Positions 1 to 7,345 are shown, counted from the stretch's first letter. The stretch is DNA of 10,050 bases from Frankiales bacterium (GCA_025464915.1 JAODNF010000340.1:1-10050), one strand, 5' to 3'. Notes: generated by a model not told the origin, from the letters alone. A program made the numbers and translations.

Positions 1-1
1 C

Positions 2-445
2 AAGAAGGCAGCGGTCGTCCTCACGACCATCGCCGCCTCCAGCCCCGCGCGCGCCGTCATCGGGGTCGTGCCCGGGACCCGCACCGAGTTCCCGGTCAAG
101 GTGTCCATCAACCTCGCGAACATCGGCGGGCCCTCCGCGGGCCTGATGTTCGCCCTCGGCATCGTCGACCAGCTCGGCGACACGGACCTGACGGGCGGTC
201 TCAACATCGCGGGTACGGGCGAGATCACGGCCAAGGGAGACGTCGGCGCCATCGGCGGCATCGCCCAGAAGATGCGCGGCGCGAAGAAGCAGGGCGCCAC
301 GGTCTTCCTCGTCCCCGCGGAGAACTGCCAGGAGGCGGCCAAGACCAAGCCGAGCGGCATCCGGCTCGTCAGGGTCTCCACCCTGAAGACCGCGCTGGAC
401 GCGCTCGCCACCTTGCGCGCTCACGGCACGCCGCAGAGCTGCTGA
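2..445 (+). CDS. YlbL-type PDZ/Lon-like (S16) serine protease, 3' part only
   Basis: Reading frame open from the left edge of the window to the TGA at 443-445; about 147 C-terminal residues are visible and the start is outside. This is the proteolytic domain of the S16 (Lon-like) family. The catalytic serine lies in GGPSAG (codon 134-136) and the catalytic lysine in GGIAQKMRGAKKQG (codon 269-271), 45 residues apart, close to the Ser-Lys spacing of Lon proteases. There is no AAA+ ATPase, and none is expected: family members (B. subtilis YlbL, M. tuberculosis Rv3194c) have an N-terminal membrane segment and a PDZ domain before this domain, about 340-360 residues in all. The substrate is not known from this sequence; the family is thought to act outside the membrane. 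The UPF0182 gene downstream is a known neighbour in actinobacteria. The PDZ domain cannot be confirmed because it would lie to the left of the window. Confidence 0.9.
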   Translation, partial: KKAAVVLTTIAASSPARAVIGVVPGTRTEFPVKVSINLANIGGPSAGLMFALGIVDQLGDTDLTGGLNIAGTGEITAKGDVGAIGGIAQKMRGAKKQGATVFLVPAENCQEAAKTKPSGIRLVRVSTLKTALDALATLRAHGTPQSC

Positions 446-452
446 TCCGCCC

Positions 453-479
453 CTGACGCGCTGCCTGCGCTCCTAGACT
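453..479 (+). promoter_or_regulatory. Leaderless promoter of the histidine kinase gene
   Basis: A -10 hexamer TAGACT (474-479) sits exactly 7 bases before the ATG at 487, which would place transcription initiation on the A of the start codon. A weak -35 candidate CTGACG is at 453-458 with a short 15-base spacer. No Shine-Dalgarno sequence precedes the ATG. It falls in the 41-base gap after the protease stop codon, so the kinase can be transcribed on its own. Inferred from spacing only. Confidence 0.5.
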
Positions 480-486
480 CCCGCCC

Positions 487-3198
487 ATGGAGCCCGGAGT
501 CCCGTTCGCGCTCCTCGGCGCGGTCCAGCTCCTCGTCATCGCCTCCGGGCTCGGCCTCGCCGGCGCCGCGGTCCTGCGGCGCAACGCCGCCGGGTTCGTG
601 CTCGCCCTCGGCGGCGCGGCGCTGTCGGGCGTCGGGGTCGCGACCGCGCTCCGCCTCGGCGACAGCACCTCCGACGGCCTGGCCGTCGCCCGCGGCGTGG
701 CCGGCCTGCTCATCGCCGTCGGGCTGTGGACCGGCGGGCTCGGCAAGCGCAAGGACACCCCCGGCCTGTACGGCGTCGTGGTGCCGCTCGCGGCCGCCGC
801 CGGACCGAGCGCCTTCTCAGGCATCGGGCTGGCCCTCGCCGCCGTTGCCTCGTTCGCCGCGCGCCGCGACAACGTCGGCCGGCTGCTAGGAGCGGGACTG
901 CTGCTCGACGCCGCCGCCGGCTTCGTCGCCCAGGCCGCGGACAGCGGCAGCAGCGCGCCGACCACCGTCCTCGTGCTGCGCGGCCTCGGGTCGGTCCTGG
1001 TCCTCGTCGGCCTGGCCCTGCTGGCCCAGGCGTCGCTGCTGTCGAAGGTCGTCGTCTCGATCCTGGTCGGCGTGCTCGCCATGGCCGTCGCCGCTGTCGG
1101 CGTCGTCGGCAACGTCGTGGTGTCGTCGTACGAGGACCAGGCCCGTCAGGGCGTCCAGGACGCGGCTGCGGCCCGGTCGATCGCCTTCACCGACTACACG
1201 AGCACGGTCGTCAACGAGACCGCCAAGCGGCTCCAGGTCTTCTGCGACCAGAAGCCGACGAACTGCGCGCAGTTCGCCGCGTACGTCCCGACGATCCCGC
1301 TGGTCCCCAGCCGCGCGCACGACTTCCTGCTGCGGGTCTACAAGAGCGGCAAGGTCGAGACGGTTCAGCAGCAGCGGCTGGGTGCCAAGCTCAAGCAGTC
1401 TGCACTGCTGACTCTCCGCTCCCTGCCGACGGTCAATGCCGCGCTGACCGGCGGGAACACCGACGCGATCGGTACGGTGCTCAGGCTCCAGGCGGGCAAG
1501 ACCGTCGTCGCACTTGCCGGCGTCGTGCCACAGCAGGACCCGAGCGACCCGTCCGCGAAGCCCACCTTCGTCTACGTCTACGGGATCGCCCTCGACCAAA
1601 GGTTCGCGACGGACCAGAACGACACCGGTGGCTTCGGCCTCTACGTCCTGGCGGGCGAGCCGCTTTCGGTCGTGGCCAGCAACAAGAGCGCCAAGGCAGG
1701 CGCGACGCTGCTCGACATCGCCGCTCGAGCGCACGTCGGGAGCGGCATCCCGGCGACCGGGGTCACGGTCGGGTCCCAGGGGCTCAACCCGACCGTCGCG
1801 TTCCGGCCACTGGCCGATGCCACGCACAGTCCGGCCGCGTACTTCGCGATCACGCGGGACCCGACGCAGGCGCTCGCCGCTGAACGGGATGCCCTGAGAC
1901 TGCTGGTGATCACGTCCCTCGCCGCACTTCTGCTGGTCGCTGTCCTCGCCATCGTCGTCGGCCGCCGCACGGTCGAGCCAGTGCGCCGCCTGACCGTTGC
2001 CGCCGAGCGGATCGCGGCCGGCGACCTCACCGTCGCGACCGGCGTCCGCACCCGTGACGAGGTCGGCACGCTGGCGGCCCGCTTCGACGCGATGACCAGC
2101 TCCCTGGGCCAGCTGACGGGTGACCTGCGTGACTCCGCCGCGCGGCTGTCGACCGTGCTCGCGTCGATGAGCGACGGACTCCTGGCCACCGACGCCGACG
2201 GGGTGGTCACGAGCGTGAACCGGGCGGCGCTGGAGATGCTCGGCCTCGAGCAGATCGACGTCCTCGGCGAGCCGCTCGGGGTCGTCGCGGACGTCCGGGA
2301 CCTCAACGACACGCAGCTCGCGTCGACCCACCTGCGCCTCCGCGACGAGGCGGCGGAGGTGCTGCGCCCCGACGGCAGCCGGGTGCCCGTGCGCGTCGCC
2401 ATCACACCGCTCCAGGGCGCCGAGGGCGTCGTCATGGTGCTGCGCGACACGACGCGCGAGCGCGAGGTCGAGCGCATGAAGACCGAGTTCCTGTCGAACG
2501 TCAGCCACGAGCTGCGCACGCCCCTCACCCCGATCCGCGGCTACGCCGAGATCCTGGTCAGCCGGGAGCTGGGGGCCGAGCAGGTCAAGACGTTCTCGAC
2601 CACCATCCGCGACGAGGCGCTGAAGATGAACCGCGTGGTCGACCTGCTCGTCGATGTGGCCGCGCTGGAGGCCGGTCGGGTGTCGGTGACGCCGCGCGAC
2701 ATCACGCCGAAGCAGCTGCTCGACGTGCGCATCGACGCCTGGCAGAGCCGCGCCCGCGACCGCGCGAAGGACTTCAAGCGTCGCGTCGCGACCGGGCTGC
2801 CGGCGCTGCACGTCGACCCGACGTGGGTCGGCAAGGCGCTCGACGAGCTCATCGACAACGCGGTGAAGTACACGCCCCAGGGCACACCCATCACCCTCGG
2901 GGCGACCCTCTCACCGGACGGTACGAGGGTCCGGATCACGGTCAAGGACGCCGGTCCCGGCATCCCCGAGGCCGCTCAGGCGACGCTGTTCACGTCGTTC
3001 GAGCAGGTCGACGGGTCCGCGACCCGCAAGGTCGGCGGCCTCGGGCTGGGACTGTCCTTCGTGCGCAGGGTCGCCGAGGACTCCGGGTTCCCGCTGTCGG
3101 TCGCCTCGAAGGAGGGCAAGGGAGCGGAGTTCAGCCTGGACCTGCCCGTCTCCGACGCCCCGATCACTCGTCGAGGGTCGCGAGCAAGGCCTCGCTGA
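487..3198 (+). CDS. Membrane sensor histidine kinase (multi-TM, extracytoplasmic sensor, HAMP-PAS-HisKA-HATPase)
   Basis: 903-residue kinase. Residues 5-210 contain about seven hydrophobic segments (Ala/Gly/Leu/Val rich). Residues 213-465 form a large polar, presumably extracytoplasmic sensor with only two cysteines (C253, C260). A further membrane helix at 470-492 leads into a HAMP domain (about 492-545), a PAS domain (about 553-658) and the catalytic core. The H-box is SHELRTP with phospho-acceptor H674; the N-box is DELIDNAVKYTP (N791), the G1 box DAGPGI (821-826) and the G2 box GGLGLGLS (850-857). All key residues are present, so it should be active. No response regulator lies beside it, so its partner is unknown. 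The ATG at 487 is chosen because a leaderless -10 box lies 7 bases upstream. The 3' end overlaps the convergent PPA1309 gene by 35 bases. The stimulus cannot be told from the sequence. Confidence 0.93.
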   Translation: MEPGVPFALLGAVQLLVIASGLGLAGAAVLRRNAAGFVLALGGAALSGVGVATALRLGDSTSDGLAVARGVAGLLIAVGLWTGGLGKRKDTPGLYGVVVPLAAAAGPSAFSGIGLALAAVASFAARRDNVGRLLGAGLLLDAAAGFVAQAADSGSSAPTTVLVLRGLGSVLVLVGLALLAQASLLSKVVVSILVGVLAMAVAAVGVVGNVVVSSYEDQARQGVQDAAAARSIAFTDYTSTVVNETAKRLQVFCDQKPTNCAQFAAYVPTIPLVPSRAHDFLLRVYKSGKVETVQQQRLGAKLKQSALLTLRSLPTVNAALTGGNTDAIGTVLRLQAGKTVVALAGVVPQQDPSDPSAKPTFVYVYGIALDQRFATDQNDTGGFGLYVLAGEPLSVVASNKSAKAGATLLDIAARAHVGSGIPATGVTVGSQGLNPTVAFRPLADATHSPAAYFAITRDPTQALAAERDALRLLVITSLAALLLVAVLAIVVGRRTVEPVRRLTVAAERIAAGDLTVATGVRTRDEVGTLAARFDAMTSSLGQLTGDLRDSAARLSTVLASMSDGLLATDADGVVTSVNRAALEMLGLEQIDVLGEPLGVVADVRDLNDTQLASTHLRLRDEAAEVLRPDGSRVPVRVAITPLQGAEGVVMVLRDTTREREVERMKTEFLSNVSHELRTPLTPIRGYAEILVSRELGAEQVKTFSTTIRDEALKMNRVVDLLVDVAALEAGRVSVTPRDITPKQLLDVRIDAWQSRARDRAKDFKRRVATGLPALHVDPTWVGKALDELIDNAVKYTPQGTPITLGATLSPDGTRVRITVKDAGPGIPEAAQATLFTSFEQVDGSATRKVGGLGLGLSFVRRVAEDSGFPLSVASKEGKGAEFSLDLPVSDAPITRRGSRARPR

Positions 3199-3667
3199 GG
3201 CCGGGAACCAGGTCACTGCCCGTCACCCGCTCGTCGCCGGCGCCGTCCTGACCACGCAGCCGCAGCAGCGACTCCCGGGTGCCGTCCCGGAGGACGCCCA
3301 CCGTCATCCGTACCTCGCGGCGCTCCGGGTGCTCCTGGACGACTGTCAGGTCCTCCTCGAGGGCGGCCTCGGCCGAGGGGGGCAGCACCAGCACCTCGTG
3401 GGCGAGGATGACCCCGAGCACCTCCGGTCCGAAGACCACGCTGGCGAGCGCCTCGTCGAGCGGTGCGTCGCCGAGCGGCTCCTGCGCGATCGGCGTCAGC
3501 GACCCCGGCCTCGCGGCGACGAGGCCCATCGACTCGGCGAGCTGCGGCTCGGCGCGGAGCAGCTCCTCGGTGTCGACCAGGGCGAACAGCTGCGGCGGCT
3601 GGTCCCAGCCGGCCTCGGCGAGGTGGCCTTCCACCTCCGCGACCACGGACAGCAGCACGGACGTCAT
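3164..3667 (-). CDS. PPA1309-family protein, function unknown
   Basis: 167-residue soluble acidic protein with no signal peptide and no membrane helix, so probably cytosolic. It resembles the actinobacterial PPA1309 family as I remember it: an N-terminal EVEGHLAEAGWDQPPQLFALVDTEELL region, then LTPIAQEPL, a hydrophobic stretch ending VLVLPPSAE, the segment HPERREVRMTVGVLRDGTRES, and a C-terminal DLVPGLSEALLATL. Length fits the family. The biochemical role is unknown. It is transcribed divergently from the UPF0182 gene, 39 bases away, and this pairing is common in actinobacteria, suggesting a shared though undefined function. The ATG at 3667 has no Shine-Dalgarno sequence but has a GAGACT hexamer 6 bases upstream. 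Its last 35 bases overlap the 3' end of the histidine kinase gene on the other strand. Confidence 0.85.
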   Translation of the reverse strand: MTSVLLSVVAEVEGHLAEAGWDQPPQLFALVDTEELLRAEPQLAESMGLVAARPGSLTPIAQEPLGDAPLDEALASVVFGPEVLGVILAHEVLVLPPSAEAALEEDLTVVQEHPERREVRMTVGVLRDGTRESLLRLRGQDGAGDERVTGSDLVPGLSEALLATLDE

Positions 3668-3673
3668 GGGACC

Positions 3674-3704
3674 AGTCTCGCGGATCGCTGTGATTGAGTC
3701 TCAG
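3674..3704. promoter_or_regulatory. Divergent leaderless promoters between the PPA1309 and UPF0182 genes
   Basis: The gap between the two divergent start codons is only 39 bases (3668-3706). On the minus strand GAGACT (3674-3679) lies 6 bases before the ATG at 3667, with a -35 candidate CTGAGA (3699-3704) after a 19-base spacer. On the plus strand TTGAGT (3694-3699) lies 7 bases before the ATG at 3707, but it lacks the highly conserved A at the second position of a -10 box, so this one is weaker. Neither start has a Shine-Dalgarno sequence. The two promoters overlap, so simultaneous firing would be limited. Confidence 0.4.
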
Positions 3705-3706
3705 GC

Positions 3707-6634
3707 ATGGCAAGCAGACCTGGCGGTTCAGCGTTCCCCGGACGACCCCGATTGTTCGCCCCGACGCTGGTGATCGTGTTGGTGCTGCTGATCCTCGGCG
3801 GCGTCTACGTGGCGCAGTACACCGACTACCTCTGGTTCCAGGAGGCCGGTCACACCAACGTCTTCAGCACCGTCCTCAAGACTAAGCTCCTGCTGTTCGC
3901 CCTCTTCGGTCTGCTGATGGCCGTCGTCATCGGCGCGAACATCGCACTGGCCTACCGGCAGCGGCCCCCGTTCCAGCCGGTGTCGCTCGAGCAGCAGAAC
4001 CTCGAGCGGTACCGGGTCGCGCTCGAGCCGTTCCTCACGCCCGCCCTCGTCGTGCTCAGCCTGCTCTTCGGCGTGTTCGCCGGGCTCTCGGCGGCCGGGC
4101 GCTGGAGGACGTACGTGCTGTTCGCCAACGGCGTCTCGTTCGGCGAGAAGGACGCGCAGTTCGGCAAGGACATCTCGTTCTTCACCTTCACCTACCCCTT
4201 CCTGCGGTTCGTGCTGGGCTTCGTGCTGGTCGTGCTGGTGCTGTCGCTGCTCGCCTCGGTGATGACGCACTACCTGTTCGGCGGCATCCGGCTGCAGACC
4301 GTGGGGGAGAAGCTGAGCGTGCCCGCCCGGGTCCACCTCTCGGTGCTCATCGGCCTGATCGTCGCGGCCAAGGCCTACGGCTACTACCTCGACCGCTACG
4401 GCCTCGCCTTCTCCACGCGCGGCTATGTCGAGGGGCCCGGCTACACCGACGTGCACGCGGTGCTGCCGGCCAAGCTCATGCTGGTCTTCGTCGCGGCCAT
4501 CTGCGCGGTGCTGTTCTTCGCCAACATCGTGGTCCGCAACGTGCTGCTGCCCGCGGGTGCCCTGGCGCTGCTCGTGGTCAGCTCGATCGCGATCGGCGGC
4601 ATCTACCCCTACGTCGTCCAGCAGACGACGGTGAAGCCGAACCAGCTGGCGCGCGAGTCGAAGTACATCGAGCGCAACATGGACGCCACCAAGCTCGCCT
4701 ACGGCATCACCGATCAGCAAGTGACGCTCAAGGACTACACGGGCGTCGCCACGGCGACGAAGCAGACGCTGCGCAACGACACGGGGACGATCCCCAACAT
4801 CCGGCTGCTGGACCCCAACATCCTGGGCCCGACGTTCAAGCAGAAGCAGGGGCTCCGGACCTACTTCAGCTTCAACACCAGCCTCGACATCGACCGGTAC
4901 GACGTGGGGACCAAGACCGACGACTTCGTGGTCGCCGTCCGCGAGCTCGACCTGTCCCAAGTGCCGGCGCAGCAGCAGAACTGGGTCAACCTGCACCTCG
5001 CCTACACGCACGGCAACGGGTTCGTCGCCGCGCCGGCGAACACGACCGACCCGGAGAACGCCGGACAGCCCCTCTACATCGCGGGTGACGTGCCGCAGAG
5101 CGACGACAGCGCCGACAAGGCCTTCACGGTCGACAAGTCCCAGATCTACTACGGCGAGCAGTCGCCGTCGTACTCGATCGTCAACACCAAGCAGCCGGAG
5201 ATCGACGGTCCCGCCGGCGACGCGAAGCAGGTCGAGGGTACGAGCAAGTACTCGGGGACCGGCGGCATCAAGCTCAACACCGGCTTCCGCAAGCTGCTCT
5301 ACGCGCTGAAGTTCCGCGAGAAGAACATCCTGCTGTCCGGCTCGCTGACCTCCGACAGCAAGATCATGTACACCCGGTCGCCGGCAGACCGGGTGCAGAA
5401 GGTCGCGCCGTTCCTGACCCTCGACGGAGATCCCTACCCTGCGGTCGTCGACGGGCGGATCGAGTGGATCGTCGACGGCTACACGACGAGCAGCGGCTAC
5501 CCGTACTCGCAGAGCACGAGCTTCGGGAAGGTCACCACCGACAGCTCGGGCTCGCGCAACGTGCAGGACCAGGTCAACTACATCCGCAACTCGGTCAAGG
5601 CCACGGTCGACGCCTACGACGGCACCGTGAAGCTCTACGCGTGGGACGAGAAGGACCCCGTCCTGAAGACGTGGCGCAAGGTCTTCCCCGGCCTGGTGAA
5701 GCCGAACGCGGACATCAGCACCGACCTGCGCAAGCACCTGCGCTATCCCGAGGACCTGTTCAAGGTGCAGCGCGAGCTGCTCGCCCGCTACCACGTCAGC
5801 GACGTGCAGACGTTCTTCCAGGGCACCGACCAGTGGGACATCCCGAGCGACCCCACGCAGGAGACGACCCGCGCCATCAACACCGGTCAGACCGGTGCGC
5901 CCACGACGACCACCTCGGACGCGGCGGCCCAGCCCCCGTACTACGTGCTGCTGCAGCTGCCCGGGGCCGCGGTCCCGTCGTTCTCGCTGACGACGACGTT
6001 CCAGGCCCGCAACGCCACCCCACTGACTGCCTTCGCCGCGGTGTCCTCCGACCCGGACACGTACGGGAAGATCGTCGTGCTCACCCTCCCTCGCAACAAG
6101 GTCATCGAGGGACCCGAGCAGGTGGCCAACACCTTCGAGAGCAACCCCACGGTCTCGTCGGCACTGTCGCTGCTGCGGCAGGGCGGCTCCGAGGTGAGGC
6201 TCGGCAACCTGCTGACGCTCCCTGTCGGCAACGGCCTGCTCTACGTCGAGCCCGTCTACACGAAGGCCAAGCAGGGGCAGAGCTTCCCGATCCTCAGCAA
6301 GGTCATCGTCAGCTTCGGCAACAAGATCTCCTACAAGGACACCCTCGCCGAGGCTCTCAACGACCTGTTCGGGGCCGGGGGCACGACGGTGGGTCCGACC
6401 CCATCGCCGGGCACGTCCGGTGCGCCGACGGACTCGTCGATCGCGCAGCTCGCCGCCGACGCTCAGGACGCCATCGCGAAGGCGGACGCGGCGTTGAAGA
6501 ACGGGGACTTCGCCGAGTACGGCCGGCAGCAGGCACGTCTGAAGGGTGACGTGGACAAGCTGGCCTCGAGGACGGGCTCGGTCCCCACGGCGTCGACCAC
6601 CCCCAGCCCGACGCCGGCCCCGAAGCCGTCGTAG
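3707..6634 (+). CDS. UPF0182 family (COG1615) large membrane protein
   Basis: 975 residues, similar in length to M. tuberculosis Rv3193c. About seven transmembrane helices lie at residues 18-37, 57-82, 108-130, 162-187, 208-226, 254-275 and 279-300, followed by an approximately 585-residue region that would be extracytoplasmic. Family landmarks are TDYLWFQEAGHTNVF (38-52), the YPYVVQQ turn just after the last helix, and, near the C-terminus, PPYYVLLQLPG, a LTLPRNKV segment, NPTVSSALSLLRQG and GNLLTLPVGNGLLYVEPVY. After about residue 889 comes a Thr/Pro/Gly linker, a charged alpha-helical segment (about 912-950) and a Pro/Ser/Thr tail. The molecular function of UPF0182 is not established. There is no Shine-Dalgarno sequence before the ATG at 3707. 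The stop is separated by one base from the stop of the convergent ArsC-like gene. Confidence 0.95.
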   Translation: MASRPGGSAFPGRPRLFAPTLVIVLVLLILGGVYVAQYTDYLWFQEAGHTNVFSTVLKTKLLLFALFGLLMAVVIGANIALAYRQRPPFQPVSLEQQNLERYRVALEPFLTPALVVLSLLFGVFAGLSAAGRWRTYVLFANGVSFGEKDAQFGKDISFFTFTYPFLRFVLGFVLVVLVLSLLASVMTHYLFGGIRLQTVGEKLSVPARVHLSVLIGLIVAAKAYGYYLDRYGLAFSTRGYVEGPGYTDVHAVLPAKLMLVFVAAICAVLFFANIVVRNVLLPAGALALLVVSSIAIGGIYPYVVQQTTVKPNQLARESKYIERNMDATKLAYGITDQQVTLKDYTGVATATKQTLRNDTGTIPNIRLLDPNILGPTFKQKQGLRTYFSFNTSLDIDRYDVGTKTDDFVVAVRELDLSQVPAQQQNWVNLHLAYTHGNGFVAAPANTTDPENAGQPLYIAGDVPQSDDSADKAFTVDKSQIYYGEQSPSYSIVNTKQPEIDGPAGDAKQVEGTSKYSGTGGIKLNTGFRKLLYALKFREKNILLSGSLTSDSKIMYTRSPADRVQKVAPFLTLDGDPYPAVVDGRIEWIVDGYTTSSGYPYSQSTSFGKVTTDSSGSRNVQDQVNYIRNSVKATVDAYDGTVKLYAWDEKDPVLKTWRKVFPGLVKPNADISTDLRKHLRYPEDLFKVQRELLARYHVSDVQTFFQGTDQWDIPSDPTQETTRAINTGQTGAPTTTTSDAAAQPPYYVLLQLPGAAVPSFSLTTTFQARNATPLTAFAAVSSDPDTYGKIVVLTLPRNKVIEGPEQVANTFESNPTVSSALSLLRQGGSEVRLGNLLTLPVGNGLLYVEPVYTKAKQGQSFPILSKVIVSFGNKISYKDTLAEALNDLFGAGGTTVGPTPSPGTSGAPTDSSIAQLAADAQDAIAKADAALKNGDFAEYGRQQARLKGDVDKLASRTGSVPTASTTPSPTPAPKPS

Positions 6635-6635
6635 G

Positions 6636-6938
6636 TCAGAGCAGGTCGAGCACCCTCTCCGGCGGCCGGGCCACGACGGCCCGGTCGCCGAGGATGGCGA
6701 CCGGCCGCTCGATGAGCGACGGGTCGGCACTGAGCTGCCCGAGCAGGTCGCCGGTCACGCCGGGACGCGCGATCGCGGTCGGGTCGTCGAGCTTCGCCAT
6801 CACCTCGGCGAGCTCCTCGCGCGTCGGTGGGTCGTCGAGGTAGAAGCGCCTCTCGAACTCCACGCCCCGCTCCTCGAGCAGCTGCACAGCACCCCGGCTC
6901 TTGCTGCAGGCGTTGTTGGTCCAGACCACGAGTTTCAC
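6636..6938 (-). CDS. ArsC/Spx-family thioredoxin-fold protein (arsenate-reductase-like)
   Basis: From the GTG at 6938 the protein has 100 residues and begins V(M)KLVVWTNNACSKSR, with the candidate catalytic cysteine at position 11 in the family's N-terminal CxxSR signature. The C-terminal ERPVAILGDRAVVARPPERVL matches the family's RP (cis-proline) and GRPPE motifs. The arginines of these two motifs are 13 residues apart, as are R94 and R107 of E. coli ArsC. An upstream ARPG may stand in for the third arginine. It probably acts as a glutathione- or mycoredoxin-dependent oxidoreductase; no ars gene is nearby, so arsenate as substrate is not supported. Start choice: the longest frame begins at 7034 inside the tRNA gene and is implausible. 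An ATG at 6956 is possible, but the GTG at 6938 has a CAGAAT -10-like box 6 bases upstream and fits the usual short N-terminus. Confidence 0.82.
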   Translation of the reverse strand: MKLVVWTNNACSKSRGAVQLLEERGVEFERRFYLDDPPTREELAEVMAKLDDPTAIARPGVTGDLLGQLSADPSLIERPVAILGDRAVVARPPERVLDLL

Positions 6939-6963
6939 CGGCCCATTCTGGGTCATGTATCGT
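6934..6963 (+). promoter_or_regulatory. Promoter of the initiator tRNA gene
   Basis: TTCACC (6934-6939, four of six matches to TTGACA) is followed after an 18-base spacer by TATCGT (6958-6963, TAnnnT). Initiation would fall near 6970, a few bases before the mature tRNA 5' end at 6976. The promoter overlaps the 5' end of the divergent ArsC-like gene. Confidence 0.5.
6939..6950 (-). promoter_or_regulatory. Leaderless -10 box of the ArsC-like gene
   Basis: Read on the minus strand, CAGAAT (6945-6950) differs from TAGAAT by one base and is followed by 6 bases and the GTG at 6938. This would give a leaderless transcript and argues for that start over the ATG at 6956. I see no convincing -35 box. 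The element lies within the spacer of the tRNA promoter on the opposite strand, so the two promoters compete for the same DNA. Confidence 0.4.
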
Positions 6964-6975
6964 GGTACGTACCGA

Positions 6976-7049
6976 CGCGGGGTGGAGCAGCTCGGTAGCT
7001 CGCTGGGCTCATAACCCAGAGGTCGCAGGTTCAAATCCTGCCCCCGCTA
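6976..7049 (+). tRNA. Initiator tRNA-fMet (anticodon CAU)
   Basis: Complete 74-base cloverleaf without an encoded CCA (the next bases are CAA). The acceptor arm CGCGGGG (6976-6982) pairs with CCCCGC (7042-7047), leaving the first base C opposite U7048; this unpaired 1-72 position is the hallmark of a bacterial initiator tRNA. The anticodon stem CTGGG/CCCAG contains the three consecutive G:C pairs needed for P-site entry. The loop CTCATAA has CAU at 7010-7012. The T stem is GCAGG (7025-7029) with CCTGC (7037-7041) around TTCAAAT. The discriminator base is A7049. It is the tRNA that starts translation with formyl-methionine. It appears to mark the edge between conserved chromosome on the left and accessory genes on the right. 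Confidence 0.97.
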
Positions 7050-7064
7050 CAACGCAAAACCGCA

Positions 7065-7109
7065 GGTCAGGGCCTTGATCACCAGAGATGGATGATCATG
7101 GCCCTGACC
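7065..7109 (+). terminator. Long hairpin after tRNA-fMet, probable terminator
   Basis: GGTCAGGGCC (7065-7074) is the exact complement of GGCCCTGACC (7100-7109). The stem continues past a single T-T mismatch (7075/7099) through TGATCA (7076-7081) with TGATCA (7093-7098), giving 16 paired positions around an 11-base loop. It starts 15 bases after the tRNA 3' end. No T-tract follows, so it would be a U-less terminator of the kind proposed in actinobacteria. It could instead be a structure belonging to an integrated element. Confidence 0.55.
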
Positions 7110-7110
7110 C

Positions 7111-7132
7111 GTATGTAGGCAGCATGTAGGCA
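7111..7132 (+). repeat. 11-bp tandem direct repeat next to the tRNA
   Basis: GTATGTAGGCA (7111-7121) is followed directly by GCATGTAGGCA (7122-7132), identical at 10 of 11 positions. The 11-base period is about one helical turn, so a protein bound to both copies would sit on one face of the DNA. The place, just past a tRNA 3' end, is where arm-type integrase-binding sites of tRNA-targeting elements occur, but no integrase gene is visible in the window. This role is inference. Confidence 0.5.
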
Positions 7133-7345
7133 AACCACGTTCGTGGACGCACCCGGACGGCGGCGCTCCAGCCCGGACGCTTGCTCGCATCAGACGGCAG
7201 CGGGTCGTCGGGCCTGCGCGACCGCTCAACGAGACGGAAGTGCAAGCGCTCGCTGGTCGGCTGCAAAGCAACCTTCACCGGTCGGGTCGCGTCGGCCTTG
7301 TCCGGACCTGCCACTGAGCGAGGGCCTCGCGGTGGCCGTCACGTC
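7133..7345. other. Stretch without a recognisable gene between the tRNA region and the GIY-YIG gene
   Basis: Together with the hairpin and tandem repeat to its left, this makes about 308 bases (7050-7358) with no supported gene. Reading frames exist on both strands (for example minus strand 7096-7314 and plus strand 7143-7358), but their products are Arg/Pro/Ser-rich low-complexity sequence with no family motif. A short palindrome CCACG-TT-CGTGG is at 7135-7146 and an 8-base palindrome GTCCGGAC at 7300-7307. It could be a decayed end of a mobile element or a plain regulatory spacer. Confidence 0.4.

Noticed and set aside
886..2811. 641-residue open frame on the minus strand opposite the histidine kinase
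   Set aside because: Composition is Arg/Gln/Asp/His-rich shadow sequence, while the plus strand carries intact H, N, G1 and G2 boxes.
3707..3721. arsenic-resistance or two-component operon linking the neighbouring genes
   Set aside because: No arsR, arsB/acr3 or response-regulator gene is present, and the genes are on alternating strands with separate promoter-like boxes.
3728..6730. 1000-residue open frame on the minus strand opposite the UPF0182 gene
   Set aside because: The product is Arg/Gly/Val/Asp-rich low-complexity sequence without any family motif, typical of antisense frames in GC-rich DNA; the plus-strand UPF0182 protein has clear conserved motifs and seven membrane helices.
6957..7034. 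Longer start for the ArsC-like gene at 7034
   Set aside because: It would run through the tRNA-fMet gene, and the added residues (MNLRPLGYEPSEL...) are merely the tRNA sequence read antisense.
7047..7314. Two small minus-strand frames (7047-7271, 7096-7314) as a possible integrase remnant
   Set aside because: No tyrosine-recombinase motif (R..HxxR..Y box) could be seen in either; both run through the hairpin, so they are not supported as genes.
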